Source: Bacillus sp. REN3 (GTDB lineage Bacteria > Bacillota > Bacilli > Bacillales > Cytobacillaceae). From it: DNA of 64,000 nucleotides. The translations under genes and the position numbers were made by a program. Positions within the stretch are counted from its first letter, which is position 1, and each line of letters opens with the position of its first letter. Below the pieces are notes generated by a model. That model had not been told where the DNA came from, did no database searches, and was given only the letters and a program-made list of their open reading frames with translations. Where the stretch lies: contig NZ_JAERSD010000006.1 in assembly GCF_017912555.1 (NCBI RefSeq), forward strand, positions 130,681 through 194,680, given 5' to 3'. Below, piece by piece: positions 17,009-26,275 of this stretch.

Positions 17009-17276
17009 GCTGTAATTGCTTCCAATGCTATATTTTTTTGATCTAGACAAAATCAGGGAACACAAAAGAGTATACCTGCCTCTTGATCAAAAAAACGATG
17101 GTATGGAATGGCAAATGGACAGACTAATCCTATTTTCCGGTTACGCATTTTTCGTATTTGAAAAATCGGGCAGAAAATAAGATTAGTATTTCATTGGCTC
17201 TTTACCATTCCTTTCGGATTTATTTATTGAAAGTATATCTTTTCCATCTATCTCCTGTCAACGTGATTTCCATCGA
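17009..17276 (-). other. 5' leader and promoter region of the ABC-F gene
   Basis: About 270 bases with no protein gene of size. It contains the arms TTTTTTTGATC and GATCAAAAAAA (17033-17043, 17085-17095) and tiny overlapping frames near 17200 (MVKSQ and MKY, minus strand) that could be leader peptides. The leader-peptide idea is inference. Confidence 0.4.
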
Positions 17277-18077
17277 CTATGACTTCTTGAAATTGGTCAG
17301 TTGGCTGCCTTGTTGCTGTTTGCCGCCCTTTTCAGCTTTTTCTGGCATGAATAGTTTCTTCGCCAGCAATGACTGGAGGATGAGGAAGCTTCCTCCTGCG
17401 GCCCAGTAAAGCGGAAGGGCTGCAGGCGCATTCAGCGAAAAAAGAACGATCATGATGGGTGACAAAAGTCCCATCATCCGCATTTGCTTTCGCTGCTCCT
17501 CAGGCAAGTTCGCCTGCGTGACCTTAAATTGCAAGTAGTAAACCATACCTGCAACGCCAGTGATCCAAATATCGGAAGCACCAAGGTTGAACCATAAAAA
17601 TGAATGGCTGGCAATTTCAGTAGAACCACGGATGGCATAATATAACCCCATCAATATTGGCATTTGCACAAGCAGAGGGAGGCAGCCTGCTGATAGAGGA
17701 TTAACCCCATGCTTTTGGTAAAGGCCAAACATTTCCTGCTGGAGTTTTTTCTGTTCAGCGAGGTCCATTGTCTCTTTAAGCTTTTTTTGCATCGCATCCA
17801 TTTCCGGTTTAAGGAATTCCATCTTTTCCTTCATTTCCTGCTGGTTCTTATACTGCTTAAGCATTAACGGCATCAAAGCAAAGCGGATTAACAGGGTGAT
17901 CAGGATGATAGCCATCCCGAAACTTCCGCCGGTAAGATTCGCAAAAGCATGGATCAGCCAGGTGAATGGATTGATGAATGCAGACTGGAAAAAGGAGTCT
18001 TCACCAATCAGCGGCTGGCATCCAGCCAGCAATGTTGGAGTGAGCAGCATGACCATCACAAAAAATATTCTTTTCAT
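17277..18077 (-). CDS. yidC2: membrane protein insertase YidC2 (OxaA lipoprotein type)
   Basis: 266 aa. YidC inserts and folds membrane proteins. A signal peptide ends in the lipobox LLAGC (Cys20). The five-helix Oxa1 core follows, with the hydrophilic-groove Arg in LITLLIRFALMP, a coiled cytoplasmic hairpin (QQEMKEKMEFLKPEMDAMQKK), and GCLPLLVQMPILMGLYYAI. The C-terminus is basic and Gln/Gly-rich. RBS AGGAGGAG directly precedes the ATG, and that region is complementary to the end of the upstream leader ORF, as in mifM-yidC2 of B. subtilis. Confidence 0.95.
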   Translation of the reverse strand: MKRIFFVMVMLLTPTLLAGCQPLIGEDSFFQSAFINPFTWLIHAFANLTGGSFGMAIILITLLIRFALMPLMLKQYKNQQEMKEKMEFLKPEMDAMQKKLKETMDLAEQKKLQQEMFGLYQKHGVNPLSAGCLPLLVQMPILMGLYYAIRGSTEIASHSFLWFNLGASDIWITGVAGMVYYLQFKVTQANLPEEQRKQMRMMGLLSPIMIVLFSLNAPAALPLYWAAGGSFLILQSLLAKKLFMPEKAEKGGKQQQGSQLTNFKKS

Positions 18078-18128
18078 TTTTCTCCTCCTGTTTCATGAAA
18101 ATTCTATTACTTGGAGAAAAATGAAAAG
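18070..18128 (-). promoter_or_regulatory. SD-sequestering hairpin of yidC2
   Basis: The 3' end of the leader ORF (18128-18113, CTTTTCATTTTTCTCC on the minus strand) is perfectly complementary over 16 bases to the yidC2 SD and start (18085-18070). The 27-base loop contains the leader stop codon. A ribosome paused at the end of the leader would open the hairpin and allow yidC2 translation. Confidence 0.88.
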
Positions 18129-18388
18129 GCATCCTCACCTGGATCGATTTTTATTTTAATACGCTTGAGAATCAGGAGCTGAAGCTTCATGCCAAGCTCG
18201 CAGTCATTTTTGAATGCATTTTTGACATTCGTTGGCATTGAATTTATTCTCAAACATCTTGAATTGGCAATTGAAGGGACCGGTTTGAGAGCAAGGAGAG
18301 CCGAAAAGGCTATACCAAGCAGCAGTGTCGCGTATACTGTATAAACAGCAGTCAGGTCAAATGATTGCAGGAGAAGCTCAAGCAGCAT
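18107..18388 (-). CDS. mifM: MifM-like translation arrest leader protein
   Basis: 93 aa (B. subtilis MifM has 95). One N-terminal membrane helix (FDLTAVYTVYATLLLGIAFS) acts as the insertion sensor; the middle is soluble and basic; the C-terminus ILKRIKIKIDPGEDAFSFFSK is the presumed arrest region, with Arg-Ile and clustered acidic residues as in MifM but otherwise divergent. It sits 29 bases before yidC2 and its last codons pair with the yidC2 start region. When insertion by the main YidC fails, stalling on this leader would induce yidC2. Confidence 0.82.
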   Translation of the reverse strand: MLLELLLQSFDLTAVYTVYATLLLGIAFSALLALKPVPSIANSRCLRINSMPTNVKNAFKNDCELGMKLQLLILKRIKIKIDPGEDAFSFFSK

Positions 18389-18586
18389 GAGGGCACCCCT
18401 TTTTACTAGAATTCACCGAGGGATTCATTATACCAGATACTCGATAAATTATATACGAACGACTGCTAGCAAAGTTCCCTCTTTTTTGATTCCACTATTT
18501 GGCGTGGTTTCAGTTTTGAAAAATATGGTTAAGTATAAACAAACAAAGGTTAGCTATTTTTAGATATTCTGAAAGGGGATGCAACC

Positions 18587-18904
18587 ATGAAAACAGTATA
18601 TGGACTGATGATCAATTCAGGTGATGCCAACGAGATGCTTTGGGATCATGGTGTGTGGGAAACAGAGGAAGCAGCTGCATTATATATCAAAAATGAACTG
18701 TCGAATATCAGTGGAATCTGGGTAGGAGATCTTAAGGTCAATGACTCCATACCTGAAGCCGCAGAGGATTATGGGGAAGAAATGGTGGAATGTTCCCTTT
18801 GCGGGATTGAATACAATGGGGAAGATGTGAATACCACAGATTATGAAGAGAATGTGTGCATCAACTGTGAACCAGGTTATAAAGAGACGATGGATATTGC
18901 CTGA
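18587..18904 (+). CDS. hypothetical protein with Cys4 motif, 105 aa
   Basis: Unrecognised. Acidic, with two Cys-x2-Cys pairs (CSLCGIEY and CINCEPG) near the C-terminus that probably bind zinc as a rubredoxin-knuckle type site. N-terminus MKTVYGLMINSGDAN. RBS AAAGGGG lies about eight bases before the ATG. Stand-alone. Confidence 0.65.
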   Translation: MKTVYGLMINSGDANEMLWDHGVWETEEAAALYIKNELSNISGIWVGDLKVNDSIPEAAEDYGEEMVECSLCGIEYNGEDVNTTDYEENVCINCEPGYKETMDIA

Positions 18905-18934
18905 AAAAGAGCCATGGAGCATGCTCCATGGCTC
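18904..18934 (-). terminator. hairpin, terminator for the minus strand
   Basis: GAGCCATGGAGC and GCTCCATGGCTC form a 12-bp palindrome with a two-base centre; five T follow on the minus strand, so it would end leftward transcripts from 19143. Confidence 0.6.
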
Positions 18935-19142
18935 CTATTATGGATTTGTTTTCTGCTCTGCTATGGCTAATTGATTTTTCGGAGGAAGTTATCCATACAG
19001 GGCTCCTTGGGACAATGTCTTGCCATGATTGCTCTGGTTTCAATGGATTGGAAAATAATCTCTAAAAAGCCAACGTATGCTTCATGGGGACACATTTCCC
19101 TGGCATGTGACCGGAAAGCAAACGTCTGGCCTGGAATCCAGC

Positions 19143-19871
19143 CTATAAATAAGTGATGGTATCGAGAATGCCAAGAAGTATAAGCACAAAACCCGCAGTT
19201 CTTTGTACGGCCAGCCCAAACTTGCGGCCTTTTTTCATCAGAGAGCCGTTAAGGCCCAGATAAGATATCGCAAAGGCAAAACCAAGGACTGGTATAGATG
19301 TACCAATAGCGAAAATGGTAGGAAGGATGGCACCATAAGAAGTTCCAAGTACAATCGGCATCAATGTGAAAAAGAACAAAGTGAACATTGTTGGGCAAAA
19401 GGCGATCGAAAAGCTGACTCCCATCAAATAAGAACCAAGCTTACCGGTACCTTGCCATAATGGAAGGCGAGAGGTGATCTTGTCGAGCCAGTCCATTGCG
19501 ATGAATCCAGCCAGTGTCAGACCAATCAGGATAAATAGCGGCCCCATCAGCTTCCTGAACCAGGCAAAGGCGTATGGCAGGGATTCCTGAAAACTTTGTC
19601 CGAGAATCCAAACACTCATTCCAAGCAATGAAAATATAGTGATTTTCCCAAGGAGAAAAAAGAAAATTTCTGTCCACTGGCTTGTTTTTTGCAAGCTTCG
19701 ATTGCCATAGTACGTAATGGCACCAAGGTTACCTGTCAGCTGGCATGGAGCCAAAGCACCGACTAAACCGAGTAAAAAACTTGCTGCTATTGGGACGTGC
19801 TCAAGCTGGTTTACCAGCGTAAAAAAGGGGGTGCTTAAAAACCGGCTGATCTCGTTGAATATGTGATACAT
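19143..19871 (-). CDS. CcdA/DsbD-like thiol-disulfide transmembrane protein
   Basis: 242 aa with six predicted helices. Cys residues are placed as in the CcdA/DsbD-beta family: ALAPCQLTGNLG in the first helix and AFCPTMFTLFF in the fourth. Such proteins carry electrons from cytoplasmic thioredoxin across the membrane, for example in cytochrome c maturation or metal handling. No partner thioredoxin-like gene is adjacent. Start at 19871 has AGGAAATT before it. Database names for this group vary (TauE/SafE-like, UreH domain). Confidence 0.7.
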   Translation of the reverse strand: MYHIFNEISRFLSTPFFTLVNQLEHVPIAASFLLGLVGALAPCQLTGNLGAITYYGNRSLQKTSQWTEIFFFLLGKITIFSLLGMSVWILGQSFQESLPYAFAWFRKLMGPLFILIGLTLAGFIAMDWLDKITSRLPLWQGTGKLGSYLMGVSFSIAFCPTMFTLFFFTLMPIVLGTSYGAILPTIFAIGTSIPVLGFAFAISYLGLNGSLMKKGRKFGLAVQRTAGFVLILLGILDTITYL

Positions 19872-19934
19872 AAAATTTCCTCCACTCGATCAATTACCCC
19901 CATCATACAAGGAAAATATCGAAAATATATGCAG

Positions 19935-19965
19935 AAAAAACAGCAAAAGAAAGGTTCTTTTGCTG
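19935..19965 (-). terminator. terminator of pflA
   Basis: CAGCAAAAGAA and TTCTTTTGCTG pair across a three-base loop; on the minus strand six T follow. Confidence 0.88.
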
Positions 19966-19974
19966 CCATCCGGT

Positions 19975-20715
19975 TTATTTTGCTGTCGTTTTCGAAGTGA
20001 GAATGTTCAGGGCTTTTTCAACTTCTTCATCACTTGGAGGCTCTACTCCATCGAGCGGGTATTCAAGGCCGAGAGCTTCCCATTTATACACGCCAAGCTT
20101 ATGGTAGGGAAGAACTTCGATTTTTTCTACGTTGTCAAGAGTGCTGATGAATTCTCCGAGTTGTCCAAGGTCAGCAGCCTCGTTTGTCACACCCGGTACA
20201 AGGACATGGCGGATCCAAACGGGAACTTCCTGGTCCGAGAGAAATTTTGCAAACTCAAGAATGTGATCATTTGCCATTCCGGTAAGATTGATATGCTTTT
20301 TTCGGTCGATGTGCTTCAAATCTAGAAGCACCAAATCCGTATATTCGAGAACCTGTTTCAACTGCTCCTGAAACAAAGGGGCGCTTGAATAGCATCCTCC
20401 AGATGAATCAATGGCTGTGTGGACACCAAGCTTTTTGCACTCCTTGAATAATTCAAGAAGAAAAGGGAGCTGCAGTAGAGGCTCACCGCCACTGACCGTG
20501 ATCCCGCCGCCTGATGCCTGGATGAAAGGGAGATAGGATTTCAAATCATCAATGATTTCAGAAACAGCCATTGATTTTCCTTTTCCGATTTCCCAGGTGT
20601 CTGCATTGTGGCAAAACTGGCAGCGCAAGAGGCAGCCTTGAGTGAAAATGACATAGCGGATTCCCGGTCCGTCAACAGTTCCAAAGGTTTCAATAGAATG
20701 AATGTTTCCGTTCAT
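19975..20715 (-). CDS. pflA: pyruvate formate-lyase activating enzyme
   Basis: 246 aa radical-SAM enzyme that makes the glycyl radical on PflB using SAM and a [4Fe-4S] cluster. Cluster ligands are Cys28, Cys32 and Cys35 in TQGCLLRCQFCHNAD; SGGEPLLQ is the SAM-binding segment. It lies 70 bases behind pflB. The start at 20715 is preceded by AAAGGGG. Confidence 0.96.
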   Translation of the reverse strand: MNGNIHSIETFGTVDGPGIRYVIFTQGCLLRCQFCHNADTWEIGKGKSMAVSEIIDDLKSYLPFIQASGGGITVSGGEPLLQLPFLLELFKECKKLGVHTAIDSSGGCYSSAPLFQEQLKQVLEYTDLVLLDLKHIDRKKHINLTGMANDHILEFAKFLSDQEVPVWIRHVLVPGVTNEAADLGQLGEFISTLDNVEKIEVLPYHKLGVYKWEALGLEYPLDGVEPPSDEEVEKALNILTSKTTAK

Positions 20716-20735
20716 GATGATTACCCCTTTCTATT

Positions 20736-20769
20736 AAAAAGGAGTTCCCTTGATAGGGAAGGGAACTCC
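20736..20769 (-). terminator. intercistronic pflB-pflA hairpin with T-run
   Basis: GGAGTTCCC and GGGAACTCC form a perfect 9-bp stem; five T follow on the minus strand. Placed between pflB and pflA it could act as a partial terminator so that pflA is made at a lower level. Confidence 0.7.
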
Positions 20770-20785
20770 ATCATCTTTATTATTC

Positions 20786-23011
20786 CTACAGAGATTCATG
20801 GAAGGTCCGGTTGATGACATCCATTTGCTGCTCGCGAGTCAATTTGATGAAGTTGACTGCATATCCGGATACGCGGATTGTCAGCTGTGGATACTCTTCA
20901 GGATGCTCCATCGCATGCAGGAGGGTCTCTCTGTTAAATACGTTTACATTCAGATGGTGGCCTGATTTTACTGCATAACCATCAAGGATGGAAACGAGGT
21001 TTTGAATTCGGATGTCTTCATCTTTTCCTAGTGCTTTCGGCACAATGGAGAAGGTGTTTGAAATTCCGTCCATTGCATAGCTGTACGGTAGCTTGGCTAC
21101 GGATGAAAGGGAAGCAAGCGTTCCTTTTGTATCGCGGACATGCATAGGATTTGCGCCTGGTGCAAATGGCTCTCCTGCGCGGCGTCCGTCTGGTGTATTG
21201 CCGGTTTTCTTCCCGTATACGACGTTGGAAGTTATAGTCAAGATCGACATCGTATGCAATGAATTACGGTAAGTCGGATGCTTGCGAAGTTTTTTCATAA
21301 ATGTTTTTACAATCTCGACTGCAATGCTGTCAACACGGTCGTCATTGTTTCCGTACTTAGGGAAATCACCTTCGGTTTCAAAATCGATTGCGATTCCATC
21401 TTCATCACGGATGACTCTCACTTTGCCGTATTTGATTGCACTCAAGGAGTCTGCTACGACACTTAATCCAGCGATTCCAGTCGCCATTGTGCGAAGGACT
21501 TCGGTATCATGAAGTGCCATTTCAATCCTTTCGTAGCTATATTTATCATGCATGTAGTGAATAACGTTCAATGTGTTGATATAGAGGCCAGCAAGCCATT
21601 CCATCATCTGATCGAACTTGGGCATTACCTCTTTGTAATCAAGGAATTCTGATGTGATTGGCTTGAAACCAGGTGCAACCTGAACCTTCAGCTTTTCATC
21701 AACTCCGCCATTGATGGCATAGAGCAGTGCTTTCGCAAGGTTGGCCCGTGCTCCAAAGAATTGCATCTGCTTGCCGATTTCCATTGCTGAAACACAGCAG
21801 GCGATGCCATAGTCATCTCCGTATTCAGGACGCATAATGTCATCATTTTCATACTGGATTGAGCTGGTTTTTATCGACATTTCAGCACAATACTTCTTGA
21901 AATTTTCCGGCAGTGCAGGCGACCATAATACTGTCAGGTTCGGTTCCGGTGCAGGTCCGAGATTGTCAAGAGTGTGCAGGAAGCGGAAGGAGTTCTTTGT
22001 TACAAGAGACTTTCCGTTATGGGCCATCCCGCCGAGTGATTCTGTCACCCATGTAGGGTCTCCGCTGAATAGCTCATTATAGTCAGGTGTGCGCGCGAAT
22101 TTTACGAGGCGCAGCTTCATGACAAAGTGGTCGACCAGCTCTTGTGCTTCCTGTTCTGTAAGTGTTCCGTTTTGCAGGTCACGTTCAATGTAGATGTCCA
22201 GGAATGTTGCGACCCGGCCAAGGCTCATCGCGGCTCCATTTTGCTCCTTAATGGCCGCAAGGTAGGCGAAGTACACCCATTGGAATGCTTCCGTTGCATT
22301 CATTGCAGGCTTGGAGATGTCATATCCATAGCTCTCTGCCAGCTTCTTCAGTTCGTTCAAAGCACGGTATTGTTCTGAAATCTCCTCCCTGAGCCTGATA
22401 TTATCTTCTGTCATGACGCTGCTTGTCATTTCATGGTCTTTCTTTTTTTGCTCCATAAGGAAATCAACGCCATATAGTGCCACCCGACGATAGTCGCCGA
22501 TGATCCGGCCGCGACCATATGCATCAGGCAGGCCAGTGATGATCCCTGCTTTACGGGCCATTAGCATTTCTTTTGTGTAAACGTCGAAAACACCTTGGTT
22601 ATGGGTCTTCCTGAAGTCAGTAAAAATCTTTTCGATTTCCTTGTCCAGTTGGTAGCCATAAGATTCGCACGCTGCTTTTGCCATCCTGATTCCGCCGAAA
22701 GGCTGCATGGAGCGTTTGAAAGGCTTATCAGTCTGGAAGCCAACAACCTTCTCTTTGTTTTTATCCAGGTAGCCGGGACCGTGGGAAGTGATTGTAGACA
22801 CAACTTTAGTATCCATATCAAGGACACCGCCATGGTCCCGTTCCTGCTTTGTTAACTCCATGACTTGTTCCCATAAAATATTTGTTTCCTCTGTAGCACC
22901 AGTAAGAAAGCTGGAATCGCCAATATATTCAGTGTAGTTTTTCAATATGAAATCCCGAACATCGATTCCATCCTGCCATACACCAGATTTAAAACCCCGC
23001 CATTGTTCCAT
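20786..23011 (-). CDS. pflB: formate C-acetyltransferase (pyruvate formate-lyase)
   Basis: 741 aa. Converts pyruvate and CoA to acetyl-CoA and formate under anaerobic conditions by a glycyl-radical mechanism. The adjacent active-site cysteines are in [13 protein letters not shown] (near residue 405) and the radical Gly is in IRVSGYAV close to the C-terminus. GAGGTG-like RBS before the ATG. First gene of pflB-pflA; its formate could feed the two formate dehydrogenases in this window. Confidence 0.97.
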   Translation of the reverse strand: MEQWRGFKSGVWQDGIDVRDFILKNYTEYIGDSSFLTGATEETNILWEQVMELTKQERDHGGVLDMDTKVVSTITSHGPGYLDKNKEKVVGFQTDKPFKRSMQPFGGIRMAKAACESYGYQLDKEIEKIFTDFRKTHNQGVFDVYTKEMLMARKAGIITGLPDAYGRGRIIGDYRRVALYGVDFLMEQKKKDHEMTSSVMTEDNIRLREEISEQYRALNELKKLAESYGYDISKPAMNATEAFQWVYFAYLAAIKEQNGAAMSLGRVATFLDIYIERDLQNGTLTEQEAQELVDHFVMKLRLVKFARTPDYNELFSGDPTWVTESLGGMAHNGKSLVTKNSFRFLHTLDNLGPAPEPNLTVLWSPALPENFKKYCAEMSIKTSSIQYENDDIMRPEYGDDYGIACCVSAMEIGKQMQFFGARANLAKALLYAINGGVDEKLKVQVAPGFKPITSEFLDYKEVMPKFDQMMEWLAGLYINTLNVIHYMHDKYSYERIEMALHDTEVLRTMATGIAGLSVVADSLSAIKYGKVRVIRDEDGIAIDFETEGDFPKYGNNDDRVDSIAVEIVKTFMKKLRKHPTYRNSLHTMSILTITSNVVYGKKTGNTPDGRRAGEPFAPGANPMHVRDTKGTLASLSSVAKLPYSYAMDGISNTFSIVPKALGKDEDIRIQNLVSILDGYAVKSGHHLNVNVFNRETLLHAMEHPEEYPQLTIRVSGYAVNFIKLTREQQMDVINRTFHESL

Positions 23012-23277
23012 TTCATTTCACCTCAAAGTTAAAATAATATAACAGTTATTACACTTACATCATACTACGAATATAACAGATTTGCTGTGACATATTTGTG
23101 AAACGTTGAACTTGTGGTTTTTATGGTTAAAACATTGAGGTCTGTTCTATAGTTGTAGGATAGGATTCACTATCTGTTATATAAAAGTATATCTCTATCA
23201 TACCAAAACAGTTTATCACTGTCTCTATAATGTTTTGGATTTTCTGTGTCTAATTTAAATACAAAGGATAACAAAAT
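23012..23277. other. pflB promoter region
   Basis: No gene. A+T-rich sequence upstream of pflB. Two TGTGA half-sites (23086-23090 and 23097-23101) are direct, not inverted, repeats, so I do not call an Fnr operator. Confidence 0.4.
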
Positions 23278-23279
23278 TT

Positions 23280-23324
23280 AAAAGAGGTTCGGAATGGTCT
23301 CATACCATTTTGAACCTCTTTTTT
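23280..23324. terminator. terminator, bidirectional
   Basis: AAAGAGGTTC pairs with GAACCTCTTT, with an inner AATGGT/ACCATT stem; T-runs lie on both sides. It serves the cupredoxin gene on the minus strand. Confidence 0.88.
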
Positions 23325-23354
23325 CGCCAAAAAATCTGCATTTATATCCTGAGT

Positions 23355-23804
23355 TCAATCGACGACAATATAAGCAATCATTGGACCACTTTTTTCCGCT
23401 GTCGGATGGGTAAGACAAATAAGTCTGTAAACGCCCTCTTCCTTGAATTGAAGCGGAACGGTTGTTTCTTCGCCTTTTTTTATCGTACCCTTAATATCAG
23501 TACCTTCAATCATGAAAGGATGTTCTTTTCCGTTCACTCCAAAGATTTTAAGCTGTACTTTCTCATTCTTTTCCACAAATATTGTTCCAGGATCCCACCG
23601 ATAAGCTTCGATTTCTTTCCCATTTTCAGTCAAGGACTTGAATTCCCCTGTGACCATATGGATTTCGCGCACTTTTTCTCCGTTCTGGCCAATAACTGGG
23701 ATGGAATCGGGTTTAAAAATCATCCACAGGGCAAGCATGAGGCCGAACAGACTGAGGAAGGCAAAAAGGTATAGCCCTCTTTTTTTTACTACCATGAAAT
23801 GCAT
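23355..23804 (-). CDS. membrane-anchored cupredoxin
   Basis: 149 aa. An N-terminal helix (about 10-30) anchors it outside the cell; the rest is a beta-rich cupredoxin domain. Copper ligands are visible as His95 (KEHPFMIEG), Cys130 and His133 (LICLTHP) and Met142, a type-1 blue copper set. It may shuttle electrons or deliver copper to an oxidase. The SCO1-like gene at 30384 has a related role but is not adjacent. RBS GGGAG lies seven bases before the ATG. Confidence 0.8.
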   Translation of the reverse strand: MHFMVVKKRGLYLFAFLSLFGLMLALWMIFKPDSIPVIGQNGEKVREIHMVTGEFKSLTENGKEIEAYRWDPGTIFVEKNEKVQLKIFGVNGKEHPFMIEGTDIKGTIKKGEETTVPLQFKEEGVYRLICLTHPTAEKSGPMIAYIVVD

Positions 23805-24405
23805 CCAGACACTCCCTTCGATTCATATACTTATTTTTATGCCAGTCCGGTATGGAAACTTGTCTATTATTTTATTTTTCCTTCAATTTTTTTGGATCGA
23901 TTCAATCATTTTCATGAAGGAAATGGCTTTGCATCTATGCAAGGACCGAACACTCACTGGGGAGGAAAGACAGGTCTTTCAGGAAGCAGCCTGTATTACT
24001 GCAGTCCACTGGGAAGGAATTCTTTCAACGCCTTCTCCTTTTAAACGGATCCAGGATGTGGGTTAATGTTTACAACATCTTTTATCTGGAAATAGGAAAG
24101 AAGTTCAGATTGTGCCATTGATGATACGGAATTCGCGAAAGGAAGCTTTTTAGGATGAGTCAGTTAAAAGTAGCAGGGCGAACGCGCCTGAAGTAATGCA
24201 CTCCCATTCAGGCGGTGGTAAGGGAGAGGACCCTTTCCATTCAAGTTTTTTCACTTGCGTCTCCTAAAAAATGGGATCGTTTTGACGATTTGTTTACAAA
24301 AAAGTATGACTATTCCACAATTATTAAATTTAATTAACAATACAGAATGTCGGAGATCATTTTGCTAAAATAAAAAGATAGATTAGAATATTGGATGTGT
24401 TACAA
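23805..24405. other. 600-base gap
   Basis: I see no supportable gene. A short frame on the plus strand at about 23799-24044 has no RBS. The right part is A+T-rich and holds the promoter of the carboxypeptidase gene. Confidence 0.4.
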
Positions 24406-25575
24406 ATGAATAAGATCATAATGGGATTGATCATGTCATTGATTATTGGATTCCATTCATTTGCCGAGCCTGTCAAGGCGGATGAAACGCCTATACAGAT
24501 TGCTTCGGAAGCAGCCGTATTGATGGATAGTCAGTCAGGGGCAATCCTTTACGGTAAAAATGAAGATGCTAAGATGTATCCGGCAAGCCTCACTAAAATC
24601 GCCACTGCGATTTATGCGATTGAAAAAGGGAACCTTGATGAGCAGGTCAACATCAGTGAATATGCAACTAAGATTGACGGCACCAAGGTTTATCTTAATC
24701 AAGGGGAGCAGGTTACTTTAAAAAAGCTCATACTGGGGATGATGGTTAATTCGGGGAATGACGCTGCCCTGGCAATCGCGATCCACCTGGATGGCTCCCT
24801 CGAGAGCTATTCCAAGCATGTTAACGAATTCCTAAAAAAAGAAGTAGGGGTAAAAAACACTCATTTCACCAATCCTCATGGTTTATTTAATGAAAATCAT
24901 TACACTACAGCAGAAGATCTAGGACGTATCTTGAACTACGCAATGAAAAATAAGGAGTTCCGTGAAATTTTCGGGACGAAGAAAATCGATTGGCAAGGAG
25001 AATCCTGGAGCACTACATTACTGTCGCACCACCGGATACTGAAAGGTGAAATTCCTTATGAAGGAGTTACCGGCGGGAAAACGGGTTTCGTTGATGAGTC
25101 TAAACAGACCCTTGCTACAACTGCTGATAATGGCAAAGTAAAGCTGTCCGCTATTTTGCTTAAATCAGAATCCAAAAGAAAGATCTATGATGATACAATC
25201 CAATTGTTTGATTTCGGATTTGCGAATTTCAAAACATCCATTATAAAGAAAGGAGAAGAATTCAAAACTGCCAATAAGAAATTTAGAGCAAATCAAGCTG
25301 TTTTTGTTACAGAGCCAATTGTGCAAGCTGAAAGGAAGGTCAGCCCCGAAGGTATGCTGACGATTAAGGGTAAAAACGGGAAAGCCATACAAAAACTTCA
25401 ACTTGACGAAGTCGCCAACAAGCGATCTGAAGTCAAAAAGACTTCCCGGAAGCCGGAACAAAATGGCATTTTGCCAATGAACCCAGTCATCGGAGGCGGA
25501 GTTTTCCTGATGGCAGCAGGTTTTTGGGTCCTGAACAGGAAACAAAAGAAAGGGAGAAGATACCGGAGCAGGTGA
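24406..25575 (+). CDS. D-alanyl-D-alanine carboxypeptidase (low-MW PBP)
   Basis: 389 aa, class C-type low-molecular-weight PBP (DacA/DacF family) that trims the terminal D-Ala of peptidoglycan stem peptides. Signal peptide 1-25. Active-site motifs: Ser61-x-x-Lys64 in PASLTKIAT, SGN at 116-118, KTG at 225-227. A C-terminal beta domain is followed by a membrane helix (PVIGGGVFLMAAGFWVL) and a basic tail, in place of the usual amphipathic anchor. ATG 24406 gives a standard signal peptide; an in-frame TTG lies at 24391. Confidence 0.92.
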   Translation: MNKIIMGLIMSLIIGFHSFAEPVKADETPIQIASEAAVLMDSQSGAILYGKNEDAKMYPASLTKIATAIYAIEKGNLDEQVNISEYATKIDGTKVYLNQGEQVTLKKLILGMMVNSGNDAALAIAIHLDGSLESYSKHVNEFLKKEVGVKNTHFTNPHGLFNENHYTTAEDLGRILNYAMKNKEFREIFGTKKIDWQGESWSTTLLSHHRILKGEIPYEGVTGGKTGFVDESKQTLATTADNGKVKLSAILLKSESKRKIYDDTIQLFDFGFANFKTSIIKKGEEFKTANKKFRANQAVFVTEPIVQAERKVSPEGMLTIKGKNGKAIQKLQLDEVANKRSEVKKTSRKPEQNGILPMNPVIGGGVFLMAAGFWVLNRKQKKGRRYRSR

Positions 25576-25582
25576 TGATCGC

Positions 25583-25619
25583 ACAGTAAAGCCATGGCTG
25601 GATGCCATGGCTTTACTGT
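25583..25619. terminator. bidirectional terminator
   Basis: ACAGTAAAGCCATGGC pairs with GCCATGGCTTTACTGT over 16 bp between convergent genes. It overlaps the last codons of modB. Confidence 0.85.
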
Positions 25620-26269
25620 TTGATCAGTGTAGTTGAATAAAGCATTAAGAAGGATATGGCTGCCAGGGACAAGGCCCACAACCAGGCGATTTCCATATTT
25701 CCGGCTTCAAGTGCAACATAAATTGCCATCGGCGCCGTCTGTGTCCGGCCGGGCAAATTCCCTGCGAACATCAATGTCGCACCGAATTCTCCCAAAGCTC
25801 TTGCGAAACTAAGAATCAACCCTGTTATCAAGGATTTCATTGAAAGGGGAAGCGTTACATAAAAAAACACTTTCCATTCATTCGCCCCATCAACCCTTGC
25901 AGCTTCTTCGACACCGCCATCCACAGACAGGAAGCCTGTCTTGGCTGACTGGTACATCAGCGGAAAAGCTACCACTGCAGCAGCCAATACAGCGGCCCAC
26001 CAAGTGAACATGATCGGACTCCCAAAAAATGCTTCTATTGCTTTCCCAATGGGGCTATTGGTGCCAAACAAAACGATTAGCAAAAACCCGACGACCGTGG
26101 GCGGCAGGACAAGCGGCAAAGTTAATATAGTCTCTACTGCAGTTTTTCCGAAAAAACGCCGTCTTGAAAAAATCCTTGCTGCCAGTACCCCGAATACCAA
26201 TACGAAGATCACGGAAACAGTGGCAATTTCAAGTGAAAGCTTTAAAGGTGTCCAAAAATCGTTACACAT
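25613..26269 (-). CDS. modB: molybdate ABC transporter permease ModB
   Basis: About 218 aa, five helices. The permease EAA loop is EEAARVDGANEWKVFFYVTLP, and LPLVLPPTVVGF is typical of ModB. It would import molybdate, needed by the Mo/W formate dehydrogenases of this window. A TTG at 26272 is an alternative start. No modC follows, and in place of modA there is only a short relic (26276-26359), so this permease may be orphaned or use other partners. Confidence 0.88.
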   Translation of the reverse strand: MCNDFWTPLKLSLEIATVSVIFVLVFGVLAARIFSRRRFFGKTAVETILTLPLVLPPTVVGFLLIVLFGTNSPIGKAIEAFFGSPIMFTWWAAVLAAAVVAFPLMYQSAKTGFLSVDGGVEEAARVDGANEWKVFFYVTLPLSMKSLITGLILSFARALGEFGATLMFAGNLPGRTQTAPMAIYVALEAGNMEIAWLWALSLAAISFLMLYSTTLIKQ

Positions 26270-26275
26270 CAATCA

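Noticed and set aside
18971-19156. Plus-strand frame opposite the end of the CcdA-like gene
   Set aside because: No convincing RBS and it overlaps the end of a well-supported gene.
23086-23101. Fnr operator upstream of pflB
   Set aside because: The two TGTGA half-sites are direct repeats, whereas Fnr needs an inverted TGTGA-N6-TCACA.
23799-24044. Possible 81-codon gene
   Set aside because: No RBS, overlaps the cupredoxin promoter, and the composition does not resemble a known protein.
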